Shown here in pieces: positions 34,419 to 43,191 of a stretch of 64,000 nucleotides of DNA. The notes beneath the pieces are model-generated. The model had not been told where the DNA came from. It saw only the letters and a list, made by a program, of their open reading frames with translations, and searched no databases. How positions within the stretch are numbered: position 1 is the stretch's first letter; each line of letters opens with the position of its first letter. The stretch is from Nocardiopsis ansamitocini (lineage in GTDB: Bacteria > Actinomycetota > Actinomycetes > Streptosporangiales > Streptosporangiaceae), in the NCBI RefSeq assembly GCF_030268225.1, contig NZ_BSQG01000002.1, forward strand, positions 124,001 to 188,000, given 5' to 3'. The position numbers and the translations under genes are program-made.

Positions 34419-35839
34419 TGCTGTCCAACCGACCCGGAACCCATCAGGTCACGTTGACCACGCGCGTTCCCGCGCACGCTTTCCGCTTCTCCACCCCTGT
34501 TGTTGAGACTCCGGGGATCTTGATCATCGGCCGGTGGATCGGGCGCGTCATCGCGTTCTTCGCCCGCCTCCCGTTCCGTTTTCCTGTCGCCGTTGGGACC
34601 GTGACGGTCTCGGGGCTGGTCGGCTACTTCCTGGGCTGGGGAGCCTTGGCCGCCCTGTGGTCGGTCATCGATATCGGGTTGTTGGTGTGGTGGCGGCGCT
34701 GGCCCTCAACGTTCCGAACCCTCCTCGGCCTTCGGGCCATCGCCGCGTGGCGGTGGGTGTGGGTCTACCGGCGCCACTGGCAACCAGTCCTGGTCGTCGC
34801 CGGGTTGGCCGAAACCTACGCCGAACGCCAATACCTGCCCCGCATCCAACGGGTCACCTGCTCACAGTGGTCCGACCGGGTTCGAGTGAGGTTGGTAGCC
34901 GGCACCACCCCCGCGCATTTCGAGGAACGTGTGACCGAGCTGGCCCACGGATTCGGCGCACCCTCCTGCCGCGTCACCACCCTCGGGGCCCGCGACATCG
35001 TGTTGGAGTTCCCCCGACGCGACACCCTCGCCAACCCCATCAACGCCTTACCGATCCCCGACGTCGCGGACCTGGACGCTCTCCCGGTGGGTCAACGTGA
35101 GGACGGCACCCCCTGGCTGCTCAAACTCCACGGAACCCACGTCCTGGTAGTCGGCGTGACGGGCGCGGGCAAGGGCTCGGTGATCTGGTCGGCCATCCGC
35201 GCAATGCTCCCCGCCCTCTCGGATGGAACCGCGCAGGTGTGGGCCATCGACCCCAAACGCATGGAACTCTCCTACGGCCGCACCCTCTTCGCCCGCTACG
35301 CCGACACCGGCGAAACCGCGGTGGCCTTGCTCGAACAAGCCGTGAGTGACATGCAGGAGCGGGCCGAGCGCTACGCGGGCAAACAGCGCTCACATACCCC
35401 GACGGTGGATGACCCGTTCGTGGTCGTGGTCCTGGACGAAGTCGCGTTCCTGACGGCCTACCACCCTGATCGCGACGTCCGCCGACGTGCGGAGAACGCC
35501 ATCGCCACCCTCACCAGCCAAGGCCGCTCGGTGGGCTTCACCGTCTTGGCCGCGTTGCAGGACCCGCGCAAAGAGGTGATGAACCTGCGCAACCTCTTCC
35601 CCGACAAGATCGCCCTGCGCCTGGACGAAGCGACCCAGGTGGACATGGTGCTGGGTGAAGGCGCACGGGATCGCGGAGCCAACGCCCATTTGATCGACCC
35701 GGAGTTGCCCGGGGTGGCGTTCGTGCGGCTGGAGGGCTCACCCGTGCCGGTGCGGGTCCGCGCGGCCTACGTCTCCGACGACGACATCACCGCCATGGCC
35801 AAGGACTACGGCTCTTGCGAGGCGGTGGAACCGTGCTGA
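34418..35839 (+). CDS. FtsK/SpoIIIE-type DNA translocase (TraB/TraSA-like)
   Basis: A conjugative transfer protein of 473 residues. The N-terminus has two hydrophobic segments (near residues 45-100). The motor domain has Walker A GVTGAGKGS near residue 245, Walker B VVVLDEVAFL near 335 and SQGRSVGFTVLAALQDP. AICEs and Streptomyces plasmids move double-stranded DNA between mycelial compartments with such a single translocase, without relaxase or type IV secretion. It sits in the core operon. Confidence 0.92.
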   Translation: MLSNRPGTHQVTLTTRVPAHAFRFSTPVVETPGILIIGRWIGRVIAFFARLPFRFPVAVGTVTVSGLVGYFLGWGALAALWSVIDIGLLVWWRRWPSTFRTLLGLRAIAAWRWVWVYRRHWQPVLVVAGLAETYAERQYLPRIQRVTCSQWSDRVRVRLVAGTTPAHFEERVTELAHGFGAPSCRVTTLGARDIVLEFPRRDTLANPINALPIPDVADLDALPVGQREDGTPWLLKLHGTHVLVVGVTGAGKGSVIWSAIRAMLPALSDGTAQVWAIDPKRMELSYGRTLFARYADTGETAVALLEQAVSDMQERAERYAGKQRSHTPTVDDPFVVVVLDEVAFLTAYHPDRDVRRRAENAIATLTSQGRSVGFTVLAALQDPRKEVMNLRNLFPDKIALRLDEATQVDMVLGEGARDRGANAHLIDPELPGVAFVRLEGSPVPVRVRAAYVSDDDITAMAKDYGSCEAVEPC

Positions 35840-36042
35840 CGTTGGCGATACAGCCTCACCAGCAAGAACACGAGAAACCCCGATATGAGCAGCGCCGACA
35901 GGGCGCAGAACATCAAAAGGCCGGTGTGCTGTTGCACGTAGGCCACCAGCATCCCGGCCAGGGCTCCCACCAGGCTGAAGACAGGGCTGATCAGGTACAC
36001 CCCCCGAATGTCTCCCCGCGTCCCATCACCGATGGTCCTCAC
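35806..36042 (-). CDS. Small two-helix membrane protein, antisense to the translocase 3' end
   Basis: A frame of 78 residues with two hydrophobic helices (ISPVFSLVGALAGMLVAYV and LLMFCALSALLISGFLVFLLV) and a basic tail. GTG start with AGAGG five bases upstream. It overlaps the last 34 bases of the translocase gene on the opposite strand and fills the only gap of the core operon. It might serve as a spread-like (Spd) protein, which are small membrane proteins in such elements. Family not recognised. Confidence 0.55.
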   Translation of the reverse strand: MRTIGDGTRGDIRGVYLISPVFSLVGALAGMLVAYVQQHTGLLMFCALSALLISGFLVFLLVRLYRQRQHGSTASQEP

Positions 36043-36077
36043 CTGTACCTCTCACGCTCTGGGCCGGGGGTGCTCTG

Positions 36078-37754
36078 ATGCCCACCCCGACCGGTAAATC
36101 CACCCGGGCCGAGCGTATGGCCCAACCCCTGGCGCGGGAAGTGGCCGAGCAGATCGCCGCCGACAAGGGCGTGTGCATCCGCCCGGTCTCCCTGCGCCGT
36201 ACCGACCTGGACACCGGGGCCACTTCGATCGTCGATGTGCCGTGCGGGGCGACGCTTGAATCCCGGTGCCCGGCGTGTGCGAAGAGGAAACGATCGATCC
36301 GGCGCACCCAGTGCGAAGAGGGCTGGCACCTCACGAATGAACCGGTCATCACCCCCGACGACCCGACCGAGGTTCAACGGGAGTGGGTGGCCAAGCGGGC
36401 CGTGGTCACCGCCGAACGCGACGCGCTGGCCGCGACCGGACACGCCACCCCCCACGACCTCGCGGCGTTGGATGCGGCAATCGCGGACCTGGACACCGAG
36501 ATCACCGCCTCCGGACTGCGCGGCAAAGCCGGACCTTCCCCCGATGCCCCGCCCAAGTCGCGCCGCACCCGCTCCACCCGACGCCGACAAGACGCCCCGG
36601 ACCTGCCCAAGCGACCCATGACCAAAAGGACCGTGGGTCAGACCTTCACCGACCCCGAGTCGGGCGCGACCTTCCGGCCCTCACTGTTCATCACCCTCAC
36701 CTGCGACACCTACGGCCGCGTCAGAAGCGACGGAACCCCGGTCGACTTCTCGACCTATGACTACCGGCGCGCCGCACGCGACGCCCTGCACTTCTCCAAG
36801 CTCATCGACCGCTTCGTCCAAAACCTGCGCCGCGTCGTGGGCTATGACGTCCAGTACTTCGCGGCGGTAGAACCCCAGCGGCGGTTGGCTCCGCACCTGC
36901 ACATGGCCACCCGGGGAACGATCCCCCGTAGTGAGTTGAAGCAGATCGCCGCCGCCACCTACCACCAAGTGTGGTGGCCCACCACCGACGAGGTCGTCTA
37001 CGAGAACGACGACTTTCGGTATTGGAACGACGACCTTGGTGGCTATGCCGATACCGAAACCGGGGAGATCCTGCCCACTTGGGATGAGGCCCTGGACGCA
37101 CTCGACGCTGACGAGGACGCCGAGCCCATGCACGTGGTGCGCTTCGGACCCCAAATCGACGCCAAAGGCGTTCTCGCCGGATCGGCCGACGCTGACCGGT
37201 GCGTGCGCTACCTCGCCAAGTACCTCACCAAGGACATCGCGGGATGCCATGCGATCGAGAGCGACCGACAGGAACAGCACGTTGACCGTCTCGTCCACGC
37301 GCTGCGCTTCGAGCCGTGCTCACCCCGGTGTGCCAACTGGCTTCGCTACGGCGTGCAGCCCAAGGACGCCAAAGCCGGAATGCGACCCGGCTACTGCTCC
37401 TCCAAAGCCCACAAACGCGAATACCTGGGATATGCCGGACGCCGGGTCCTAGTCTCGCGCAAGTGGTCGGGAAAGACCCTGGCCGACCACAAGGCCGACC
37501 GCCTCGCCTGGGTCCTGGACACCCTGGGCATCGACCCCGACAGCGACCCCGAAAACACAGACTCGCCGCTGCGGTTGACCACCACCGACCGCAACACCGT
37601 GTGGGAACTGGCCCGACCCACCGACCCCGACGTCCCACCCCGCGAACACCGCCTCCTGCGAGCAGTCGGGGAGTCACTCAAACGCCGCGCCCGACTCGAC
37701 CAAGCGCGACAAGCCAACGACCTTTCGGCAACCGCAGAGACGAGGGCGGCATGA
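36078..37754 (+). CDS. repSA: RepSA-type replication initiator
   Basis: A rolling-circle-like initiator of 558 residues of the AICE RepSA family. It has a zinc-ribbon-like CPACAKRK near residue 70, motif 2 His-hydrophobic-His at His273/His275 (APHLHMATRG) and motif 3 RYLAKYLTKDI near 375 with the probable nicking Tyr. A Cys-rich stretch (CSPRCANWLRYGV) follows. It replicates the excised circle. It overlaps the next gene by ATGA. The double-strand origin in pSAM2 lies in or near repSA; none was pinpointed here. Confidence 0.9.
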   Translation: MPTPTGKSTRAERMAQPLAREVAEQIAADKGVCIRPVSLRRTDLDTGATSIVDVPCGATLESRCPACAKRKRSIRRTQCEEGWHLTNEPVITPDDPTEVQREWVAKRAVVTAERDALAATGHATPHDLAALDAAIADLDTEITASGLRGKAGPSPDAPPKSRRTRSTRRRQDAPDLPKRPMTKRTVGQTFTDPESGATFRPSLFITLTCDTYGRVRSDGTPVDFSTYDYRRAARDALHFSKLIDRFVQNLRRVVGYDVQYFAAVEPQRRLAPHLHMATRGTIPRSELKQIAAATYHQVWWPTTDEVVYENDDFRYWNDDLGGYADTETGEILPTWDEALDALDADEDAEPMHVVRFGPQIDAKGVLAGSADADRCVRYLAKYLTKDIAGCHAIESDRQEQHVDRLVHALRFEPCSPRCANWLRYGVQPKDAKAGMRPGYCSSKAHKREYLGYAGRRVLVSRKWSGKTLADHKADRLAWVLDTLGIDPDSDPENTDSPLRLTTTDRNTVWELARPTDPDVPPREHRLLRAVGESLKRRARLDQARQANDLSATAETRAA

Positions 37755-37960
37755 GTACGACGACGGTGACTGTGGAGCCTTCCGGGCACCGGACCGCTCC
37801 CGTCCTGTGGTCGGTCAAGGACACCGCCGCCTATCTGCGGGTGCCCGCGAAGACGCTCTATGAGTGGCGCTACAAGAACGACGGTCCGCCCTCGCATCGG
37901 GTCGGCCGCTACGTGCGTTACGTCCCCTCCGAGGTCCACGACTGGGTGCTCACCCGCTGA
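37751..37960 (+). CDS. xis: Excisionase (Xis)
   Basis: A protein of 69 residues with a MerR-like winged helix: LWSVKDTAAYLRVPAKTLYEWRYKNDGPPSHRVGRYVRY (core motifs AAYLRVPAKTLYEWR and GRYVRY). This is the helix-turn-helix_17 type found in AICE Xis proteins. It overlaps the repSA stop (ATGA) and lies 22 bp before the integrase gene, the standard repSA-xis-int order. It directs the integrase to excision by binding arm sites. Confidence 0.88.
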   Translation: MSTTTVTVEPSGHRTAPVLWSVKDTAAYLRVPAKTLYEWRYKNDGPPSHRVGRYVRYVPSEVHDWVLTR

Positions 37961-37982
37961 CCCCCAACGGAAAGGAAGTCTG

Positions 37983-39182
37983 ATGGCTCGCGCGTGGATC
38001 TACGACCGGACCAAGGACAAGAGCTATACCGCGTCGGTGAAGAAGGCCAAGGCCGCCAAGCGCACACCCCCGGGGCGCTGGATGGTCCGGTACTACGACC
38101 CTGCCGGCCGGATCAAGAGCGGCGGGACGTTCCAGAAGAAGCCCGACGCCGAGAAGCGGCAGACGGAGATCGAGAACAGCCTCCACGAGGGCAGTTACCG
38201 CAACCCCCACGACGGCAAGGTCACCGTGGGGGAGATGGCGGAGAAGTGGCTGAGTGCCCGCACCGACATCAAGCGCTCGACCTGGTGGAAGTACCGGGCG
38301 CTCCTGGACGGCCACGTTCTTCCCCGCTGGGGCGCACTGCCGCTGACGGCCGTGTACTCCGAGGACATCGCGGTGTGGGTGGCCCTGCTCCAGAAACCGC
38401 GCCACGAGGGCGGGGCCAACCTGGGTGCATCCCAGACGCGCGGGGCGGTCACCGTCCTCTCGATGGTGCTGGGGTGGTGCGTCCCCCGGCGCATCCCCTT
38501 CAACCCGGCCAAGGGGATGCCGTTGCCCAAGTCGAGTGAGGCCGAACACGTCTACCTCGACCACGTCCAGGTGGAAGCGCTCGCGAACGCCGCCGCGTCG
38601 CTGCGTACGAGCTACGACCAGGTGTCGGCCTCGGCGCACAACAACCGGGTGCTCGTCCTGCTGCTGGCCTACACGGGGTTGCGCTGGAACGAGGCCGCCG
38701 CGCTGCGGGTGGGCCGGGTGGACCTGGACCGCAAGCGCATCCGGGTCGTGACGACCTTCGCCGAGGTGGAAGGCGAGCTGATCGAACAGCCGCCCAAGAC
38801 GGGCAAGTTCCGCACGGTGCCCGTCCCCACCTCGCTCGTTCCGGAGCTGCGGCCCTTCGTGCAGGGGCGTGGTGCCGACGGTCTGGTGTTCACCACTCGG
38901 CGGGGTACGCCGCTGCGGCTGCGCAACTGGCGAAACCGGGAGTTCGGCAAGGCAGTGAAGGCCGCCGGGCTGCATGAGATGGGGCTCACCCCGCACAAGC
39001 TCCGACACACGGCCGCGTCGTTGGCGATCGCCGCCGGGGCCGACGTGAAGGTGGTTCAGGCGATGCTCGGCCACGCCACCGCCACCATGACCCTGGACCG
39101 CTACGGGCACCTCTTCCCCGACCGCCTGGACGAGGTGGCCGACGCGATGGACATCGCCCGGCTGCGCGCGCTCACCGCGTGA
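37983..39182 (+). CDS. int: Tyrosine site-specific integrase
   Basis: Recombinase of 399 residues. An N-terminal arm-binding region is followed by a core-binding SAM-like domain (residues about 75-180). The catalytic residues are Arg234 (YTGLRWNEA), His338 and Arg341 (HKLRHTAA), His364 (LGHATATM) and nucleophile Tyr374 (LDRYGHLF). ATG at 37983 follows AAGGAAG. It lies 125 bp from the right att copy, as expected for an integrase coded next to attP. It inserts the element at the 3' end of the tRNA-Arg gene. Confidence 0.95.
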   Translation: MARAWIYDRTKDKSYTASVKKAKAAKRTPPGRWMVRYYDPAGRIKSGGTFQKKPDAEKRQTEIENSLHEGSYRNPHDGKVTVGEMAEKWLSARTDIKRSTWWKYRALLDGHVLPRWGALPLTAVYSEDIAVWVALLQKPRHEGGANLGASQTRGAVTVLSMVLGWCVPRRIPFNPAKGMPLPKSSEAEHVYLDHVQVEALANAAASLRTSYDQVSASAHNNRVLVLLLAYTGLRWNEAAALRVGRVDLDRKRIRVVTTFAEVEGELIEQPPKTGKFRTVPVPTSLVPELRPFVQGRGADGLVFTTRRGTPLRLRNWRNREFGKAVKAAGLHEMGLTPHKLRHTAASLAIAAGADVKVVQAMLGHATATMTLDRYGHLFPDRLDEVADAMDIARLRALTA

Positions 39183-39195
39183 GGGAACCGGGCCG

Positions 39196-39215
39196 TGTGC
39201 ACTGAATGTGCACCG
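39196..39215. repeat. Putative integrase/excisionase arm site, right
   Basis: TGTGCACTGAATGTGCACCG, 18 of 20 bases shared with the left-arm copy at 27508-27527, same orientation. It lies 92 bp inside the right core, nearly mirror-placed about the joined attP. Confidence 0.5.
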
Positions 39216-39249
39216 CAGTGCTTCGGGGGAGGTTCCAGCGGGCATGAAA

Positions 39250-39289
39250 AAACCGCCGGTCTTGCGCGAATGCGCAGGTCCGGCGGTTT
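39250..39289. terminator. Bidirectional terminator at the right end of the element
   Basis: AAACCGCCGG (39250-39259) pairs perfectly with CCGGCGGTTT (39280-39289), with an inner GCGC/GCGC stem and A- and T-rich flanks. It can end integrase transcription and also serve the restored tRNA on the other strand. Confidence 0.75.
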
Positions 39290-39307
39290 GTTTGCTGTCT
39301 TCAGCTG

Positions 39308-39345
39308 GTGCACTCGGAGGGACTCGAACCCCCAACCTTCTGATC
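39308..39345. repeat. Right attachment site (within tRNA-Arg)
   Basis: Perfect 38-bp copy of 27366-27403. Because the element brings this sequence, the tRNA stays functional after integration. Confidence 0.9.
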
Positions 39346-39381
39346 CGTAGTCAGATGCTCTATCCGTTGAGCTACGAGTGC
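39309..39381 (-). tRNA. tRNA-Arg (anticodon ACG)
   Basis: 73 bases. The acceptor strand GCACTCG pairs with CGAGTGC and is followed by discriminator A; CCA is not encoded. The D arm has AGCTCAACGGATAGAGC. The anticodon loop is CTACGGA, giving anticodon ACG (decoded as ICG). The T loop is GGTTCGAGTCC. Its 3' half is the attachment site of the integrative element, so the 3' 38 bases were supplied by the element. Confidence 0.95.
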
Positions 39382-39609
39382 GTGTCTTCAATTGTGTCGG
39401 TTGGTGTGCCTTCCGACGTGAAAAACTCTAGCACAGCGTGGGTGCAGCCCCGGACTGGTTTGACCGGGGCCGGGTAGCCCCGCCGCGCTCTCGGACTCCG
39501 AGCGCCGTGCTCCTGTTAGCGGACGCCCACGGCGGGAAGTCGTCTCCTTACGGGGTCGACCCGGCCAGAGGCGGGTCGCAGCCGTCGAAGTGGGAGTGAG
39601 GAACCGGAT

Positions 39610-41079
39610 ATGACCATGACAGAGCGTGCCGCCCGACTCATCGACAGCGCCGCCAAGCAGTTGTTCGTCGGGGGGGAGTGGCGGGGCGCGGCCTCGGGGG
39701 AGGTCTTCGCGGTCGAGGACCCCTCGACCGGAAAACCGTTGTGCGAGGTCGCCGACGCCTCCTCCGACGATGCCCGTGCCGCCCTCGACGCGGCGGTCGC
39801 GACCCAGCCCGTCTGGGGCAAGTATCCGCCCAGGGAACGCGGCGAGATCCTGCGGTCCGCCTACGAGCTGATGCTGAAACGCCAGGACGACCTCGCCCTT
39901 CTCATGACACTGGAGATGGGTAAGTCGCTCAACGAGGCCAAGGGCGAGATCGCCTACGCCGCCGAGTTCTTCCGCTGGTTCGCGGAGGAGGCCGTGCGGA
40001 TCGAGGGCAGCTACTCCCTCTCACCCGACGGAAAGGCCCGCTTCCTGGTGATGCGCCAACCGGTCGGGCCCACCATGCTCATCACCCCGTGGAACTTCCC
40101 CATGGCCATGGGGACCCGCAAGATCGGCCCCGCGATCGCCGCCGGGTGCACCATGATCCTCAAGCCCGCCCAGCAGACACCGCTGTCCGCGCTGGCACTC
40201 GCCGGCATCCTCGCCGAGGCCGGTCTTCCCGAGGGCGTGCTCAGCGTCCTGCCGACCACCAGCGCCGGTGCGCTGACCGAACCGCTGCTACGCGGCGGCC
40301 AGATCCGCAAACTCTCCTTCACCGGCTCCACCGGAGTCGGGCGTTCGCTCCTGGAGCAGAGCGCCCAACAGGTCCTGCGGACCTCCATGGAACTGGGCGG
40401 CAACGCGCCCTTCGTCGTCTTCGACGACGCCGACCTCGATGCCGCGGTGGACGGTGCGATGCAGGCCAAGATGCGCAACATCGGCGAGGCGTGCACGTCC
40501 GCGAACCGCTTCTACGTCCAGTCCGGGGTGGCTGCGGAGTTCGCGCGCCGGCTCACCGAACGGATGGCGGCCCTCACCGTGGGCCCGGGAGTCGAGGAGG
40601 GGGTGGACGTCGGTCCGCTCATCGACGACAAGGCGCGGCAGAAGGTCCAGAGCCTGGTGGACGACGCCGTCAGTCGTGGGGCGCGGGTGCTTCTGGGCGG
40701 CAGCGCTGGGGAAGGGGCCGGGTACTTCTACCAGCCCACGGTCCTCACCGACGTCCCCAAGGACAGCGAGCTCTCCACCACCGAGATCTTCGGTCCGGTG
40801 GCCCCCGTTATTTCCTTCGAGACCGAGGCCGAGGTGATCGGGGCCGCCAACGACACCGAGTTCGGGTTGGTCGCCTACCTCTACACCCGGGATCTCGCCC
40901 GCGCCTTCCGGGTCAGTGAGGCGTTGGAGAGCGGGATGATCGGCCTCAACCAGGGGATCGTGTCCAACCCGGCAGCCCCCTTCGGCGGGGTCAAGCAGTC
41001 GGGGCTGGGACGTGAGGGCGGACGAGTGGGAATCGACGAATACCTGGAGACCAAGTACGTGGGGGTCGGCGGTATCTGA
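39610..41079 (+). CDS. gabD: NAD(P)-dependent succinate-semialdehyde dehydrogenase
   Basis: Aldehyde dehydrogenase of 489 residues, length and motifs of GabD-type enzymes. TPWNFPMAMGTRKIGPA and the cofactor motif SFTGSTGVGRSLLEQ are present. The general-base Glu261 is in MELGGNAPF and the catalytic Cys295 in GEACTSANRFYV. SGLGREGGRVGIDEYLE is the usual end of the SSADH subgroup. GAGGAA precedes the ATG. It acts in the cytosol, oxidising succinate semialdehyde to succinate, the last step of the GABA shunt. It is not linked to the glutamate decarboxylase at 6.2 kb. Confidence 0.92.
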   Translation: MTMTERAARLIDSAAKQLFVGGEWRGAASGEVFAVEDPSTGKPLCEVADASSDDARAALDAAVATQPVWGKYPPRERGEILRSAYELMLKRQDDLALLMTLEMGKSLNEAKGEIAYAAEFFRWFAEEAVRIEGSYSLSPDGKARFLVMRQPVGPTMLITPWNFPMAMGTRKIGPAIAAGCTMILKPAQQTPLSALALAGILAEAGLPEGVLSVLPTTSAGALTEPLLRGGQIRKLSFTGSTGVGRSLLEQSAQQVLRTSMELGGNAPFVVFDDADLDAAVDGAMQAKMRNIGEACTSANRFYVQSGVAAEFARRLTERMAALTVGPGVEEGVDVGPLIDDKARQKVQSLVDDAVSRGARVLLGGSAGEGAGYFYQPTVLTDVPKDSELSTTEIFGPVAPVISFETEAEVIGAANDTEFGLVAYLYTRDLARAFRVSEALESGMIGLNQGIVSNPAAPFGGVKQSGLGREGGRVGIDEYLETKYVGVGGI

Positions 41080-41117
41080 GCCGAGGACACGAAGGTTGGT
41101 CTTCCTGGGGAAACGCG

Positions 41118-41153
41118 AACGGTCCCGCCCGGCTTTCGCCCGGCGGGACCGTT
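41118..41153. terminator. Stem-loop after the dehydrogenase gene
   Basis: AACGGTCCCGCC and GGCGGGACCGTT form a long GC-rich stem with a short CTTTCG-type loop, 39 bp after the stop. There is no T-run, which is common in high-GC actinomycetes. Confidence 0.65.
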
Positions 41154-41159
41154 CACTGA

Positions 41160-42466
41160 CAGGACGGCACGGCGGTCGCCTCACGGCGGATTGCACAACG
41201 CGGCTCCGAAGACCGTCCGGGCGACCACCGGAGTGGACGCCGGACGCGGTATTCCGCGAAGGCTGTTAATTGGAGCCCGGGGGACACTTTCTACCGCGCC
41301 GACCCGTACCCTGCACAACGGGTACATGATCCCCGGAATTCCCCGGGCTCAATCTTTTTTGGTCCCCTTGCCGGCAGTGGGCGCTGTCCTGCGCGGACCG
41401 TCGGGAAAGAGGCACGGCGGGCGTTGCGCCCGAGATCCTCCACCCGGCCCAGGGCGACGGCCGCCGCTCGATCCGCAGCCGGGGCCGGCCCTGGTACTCG
41501 GGCGTGCTGTAGCGGCCCGGCGTGCCCCGGGTGATGATCGACGACGCCAACGCGACGTCGTGCTACGGGGGCACCGTCAGCGAGCGGGTGTTGAGCGGTG
41601 CCGCCGCGCGGATCCAGTACCGGCGTCTGCCGAAAGCCGCTCCAGCCGCGGAGCGGGACGCGGGAGGAGAAACACGAATGCGCGTGGACCGGGTCCCGGT
41701 CGCCCCGGGTATGCCAAGAGCCTCGGGGGGAGGGCGCGGCTGCCTCACCGGTGACAGTCTGCCCGGACTGCTCCGGTTACCGGGTCGCTGACCACCCGAT
41801 CGTTCTCCTCGGTGTCGGTGTCGGTGTCGGTGGTGAACGGGGATGGATCAGGAGCCCCTGCTGGACCGGGACGCGCTCCACGGCGAGGGGCTCGGTCCGC
41901 GGACCGGGGCGGCGGAGCCGTGGAGGGCGTCGCAATCCGAATCGTTACTCAAGGTGGGGGATTTTCCACGGAGTGTGCCACGAGCGAGCTGGGTCGGGTG
42001 CCCCCTGCTCGGTTCGGGCTGCGCGGTACGTTGCCGTCGCGGAATTTTTCGCGGATCTGGATCATCCTTCGAAAAGGGTATTCGGATTTCATTGGTATCC
42101 GGTGTGAGGTTCGGTGGCCGGGGGTGGGGATTCTTCGATTGATGGCCCTCTGGCCTGCGGTTTTGTGGCGCTGTGCGTATATCTCCTGATTGCTTCGCAT
42201 CGTTTTGTGAAGTGGGTTCGCGTACTCCTGGACGATCTGGGGAATCGAGGGCCTGTGTGCTTCTCGTCGTCTCTTTCGATCGGTGGGTGAAAATTGTTCA
42301 TTTTCTTGTGGGAAAAGCGGTTTCCCGGAGTGGCCGGCCTGCTGGGCGGATGTCTGTTTCAGGACCTTCGTCCCCGGCCAATTGAGTCATTCGGCGTGGT
42401 CCCCGCCGGAGCGGAGCGTTACGGTCGAGAGGGGAGACTTCGGCAGCGAAACGGTGGAGGCTAGCG
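41160..42466. other. 1.3-kb region without a convincing gene
   Basis: Several frames are open but all have the Arg/Gly/Pro/Ser-rich composition of shadows. A stretch at 41460-41550 looks weakly coding on the minus strand (YSTPEYQGRPRLRIERR), possibly a gene remnant. Four tandem GGTGTC-like hexamers lie near 41810-41835. The segment 42050-42330 is AT-richer and may hold the promoter of the response regulator at 42467. Confidence 0.5.
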
Positions 42467-43129
42467 ATGTCCAGGGCGGCCACGCCTGATCCGATCAAGG
42501 TGTTCTTGGTCGACGACCACGAAGTCGTGCGACGGGGGGTCGCCGCACTGCTGGAGGGCGAAGGCGACATGCGCGTCGTCGGAGAGGCCGGCACCGCCGA
42601 ACAGGCGATGAGTCGGGTTCCGGCGGTTCGTCCCCACGTCGCCGTACTCGATGTCCGGCTCCCCGACGGTTCGGGGGTCGGAGTCTGCCGCGACATCCGA
42701 TCAGGCCACCCCGAGATCGCCTGCCTGATGCTCACGTCGTTCGCCGACGACGAGGCATTGTTCGACGCGGTGATGGCCGGCGCGGCCGGATACGTCCTCA
42801 AACAGATCCACGGAGCCGACCTGGTCGGCGCGGTCCGCACCGTCGCCTCCGGAGGCTCGCTGCTGGATCCCAAGAGCACGGGAAGAATGCTCGACCGGCT
42901 CCGCGGCCGCGGAGGCAAGACCGACCCGCTGGCGGTGCTCACCCCGCAGGAACGCCAGATCCTCGACCTCATCGGTGAGGGGTTGACCAACCGCCAGATC
43001 GGCGATCGCCTCTACTTGGCGGAGAAGACGGTCAAGAACTACGTGTCGAGCCTGCTCGCCAAGCTCGACCTCAAGCGCAGGACGCAGGCGGCGGTCCTCG
43101 TCGCCCAGTTGCGCGGCAAGGGGAACTGA
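42467..43129 (+). CDS. NarL/DevR-like response regulator
   Basis: A protein of 220 residues. The receiver domain has acidic residues VDDHE near residue 16 and phospho-acceptor Asp62 in AVLDVRLPDG. The C-terminal LuxR helix-turn-helix is LTPQERQILDLIGEGLTNRQIG and YLAEKTVKNYVSSLLAKL. The end (KRRTQAAVLVAQLRG) is like DevR/DosR, the dormancy regulator of actinomycetes. No kinase gene adjoins it. The GAF histidine kinase at 49012 is the likely partner. The next gene, a flavin-binding protein, is a typical member of such regulons. Confidence 0.92.
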   Translation: MSRAATPDPIKVFLVDDHEVVRRGVAALLEGEGDMRVVGEAGTAEQAMSRVPAVRPHVAVLDVRLPDGSGVGVCRDIRSGHPEIACLMLTSFADDEALFDAVMAGAAGYVLKQIHGADLVGAVRTVASGGSLLDPKSTGRMLDRLRGRGGKTDPLAVLTPQERQILDLIGEGLTNRQIGDRLYLAEKTVKNYVSSLLAKLDLKRRTQAAVLVAQLRGKGN

Positions 43130-43191
43130 TCCTCGCCAGTGGGCGGCCGGACCGCCCGAGCAGTGGATCGAGCGGGGAGGGGCAGGACGGG

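Larger units (their letters stand above)
27366..39345. mobile_element. Actinomycete integrative and conjugative element (pSAM2/AICE type) in tRNA-Arg
   Basis: About 12 kb bounded by a 38-bp perfect direct repeat, one copy being the 3' part of an intact tRNA-Arg. It carries the AICE core in standard order on the plus strand: Pra-like protein, small protein, FtsK/TraB translocase, RepSA initiator, excisionase and tyrosine integrase next to the tRNA-side att. Accessory genes are a GntR twin-HTH regulator, HD, Nudix and HTH-DUF5919-like proteins. The left 2 kb is a low-GC cargo. All core genes look intact, so the element may be able to excise and transfer as double-stranded DNA. Confidence 0.92.

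Noticed and set aside
39610-41079. Idea that glutamate decarboxylase (6.2 kb) and succinate-semialdehyde dehydrogenase form one GABA operon
   Set aside because: They lie 33 kb apart with an integrative element between; no shared promoter or linked transaminase seen.
41266-41550. Minus-strand frame with weak coding look
   Set aside because: Only about 30 residues look protein-like, without a start signal or family; kept as a note in the gap entry.
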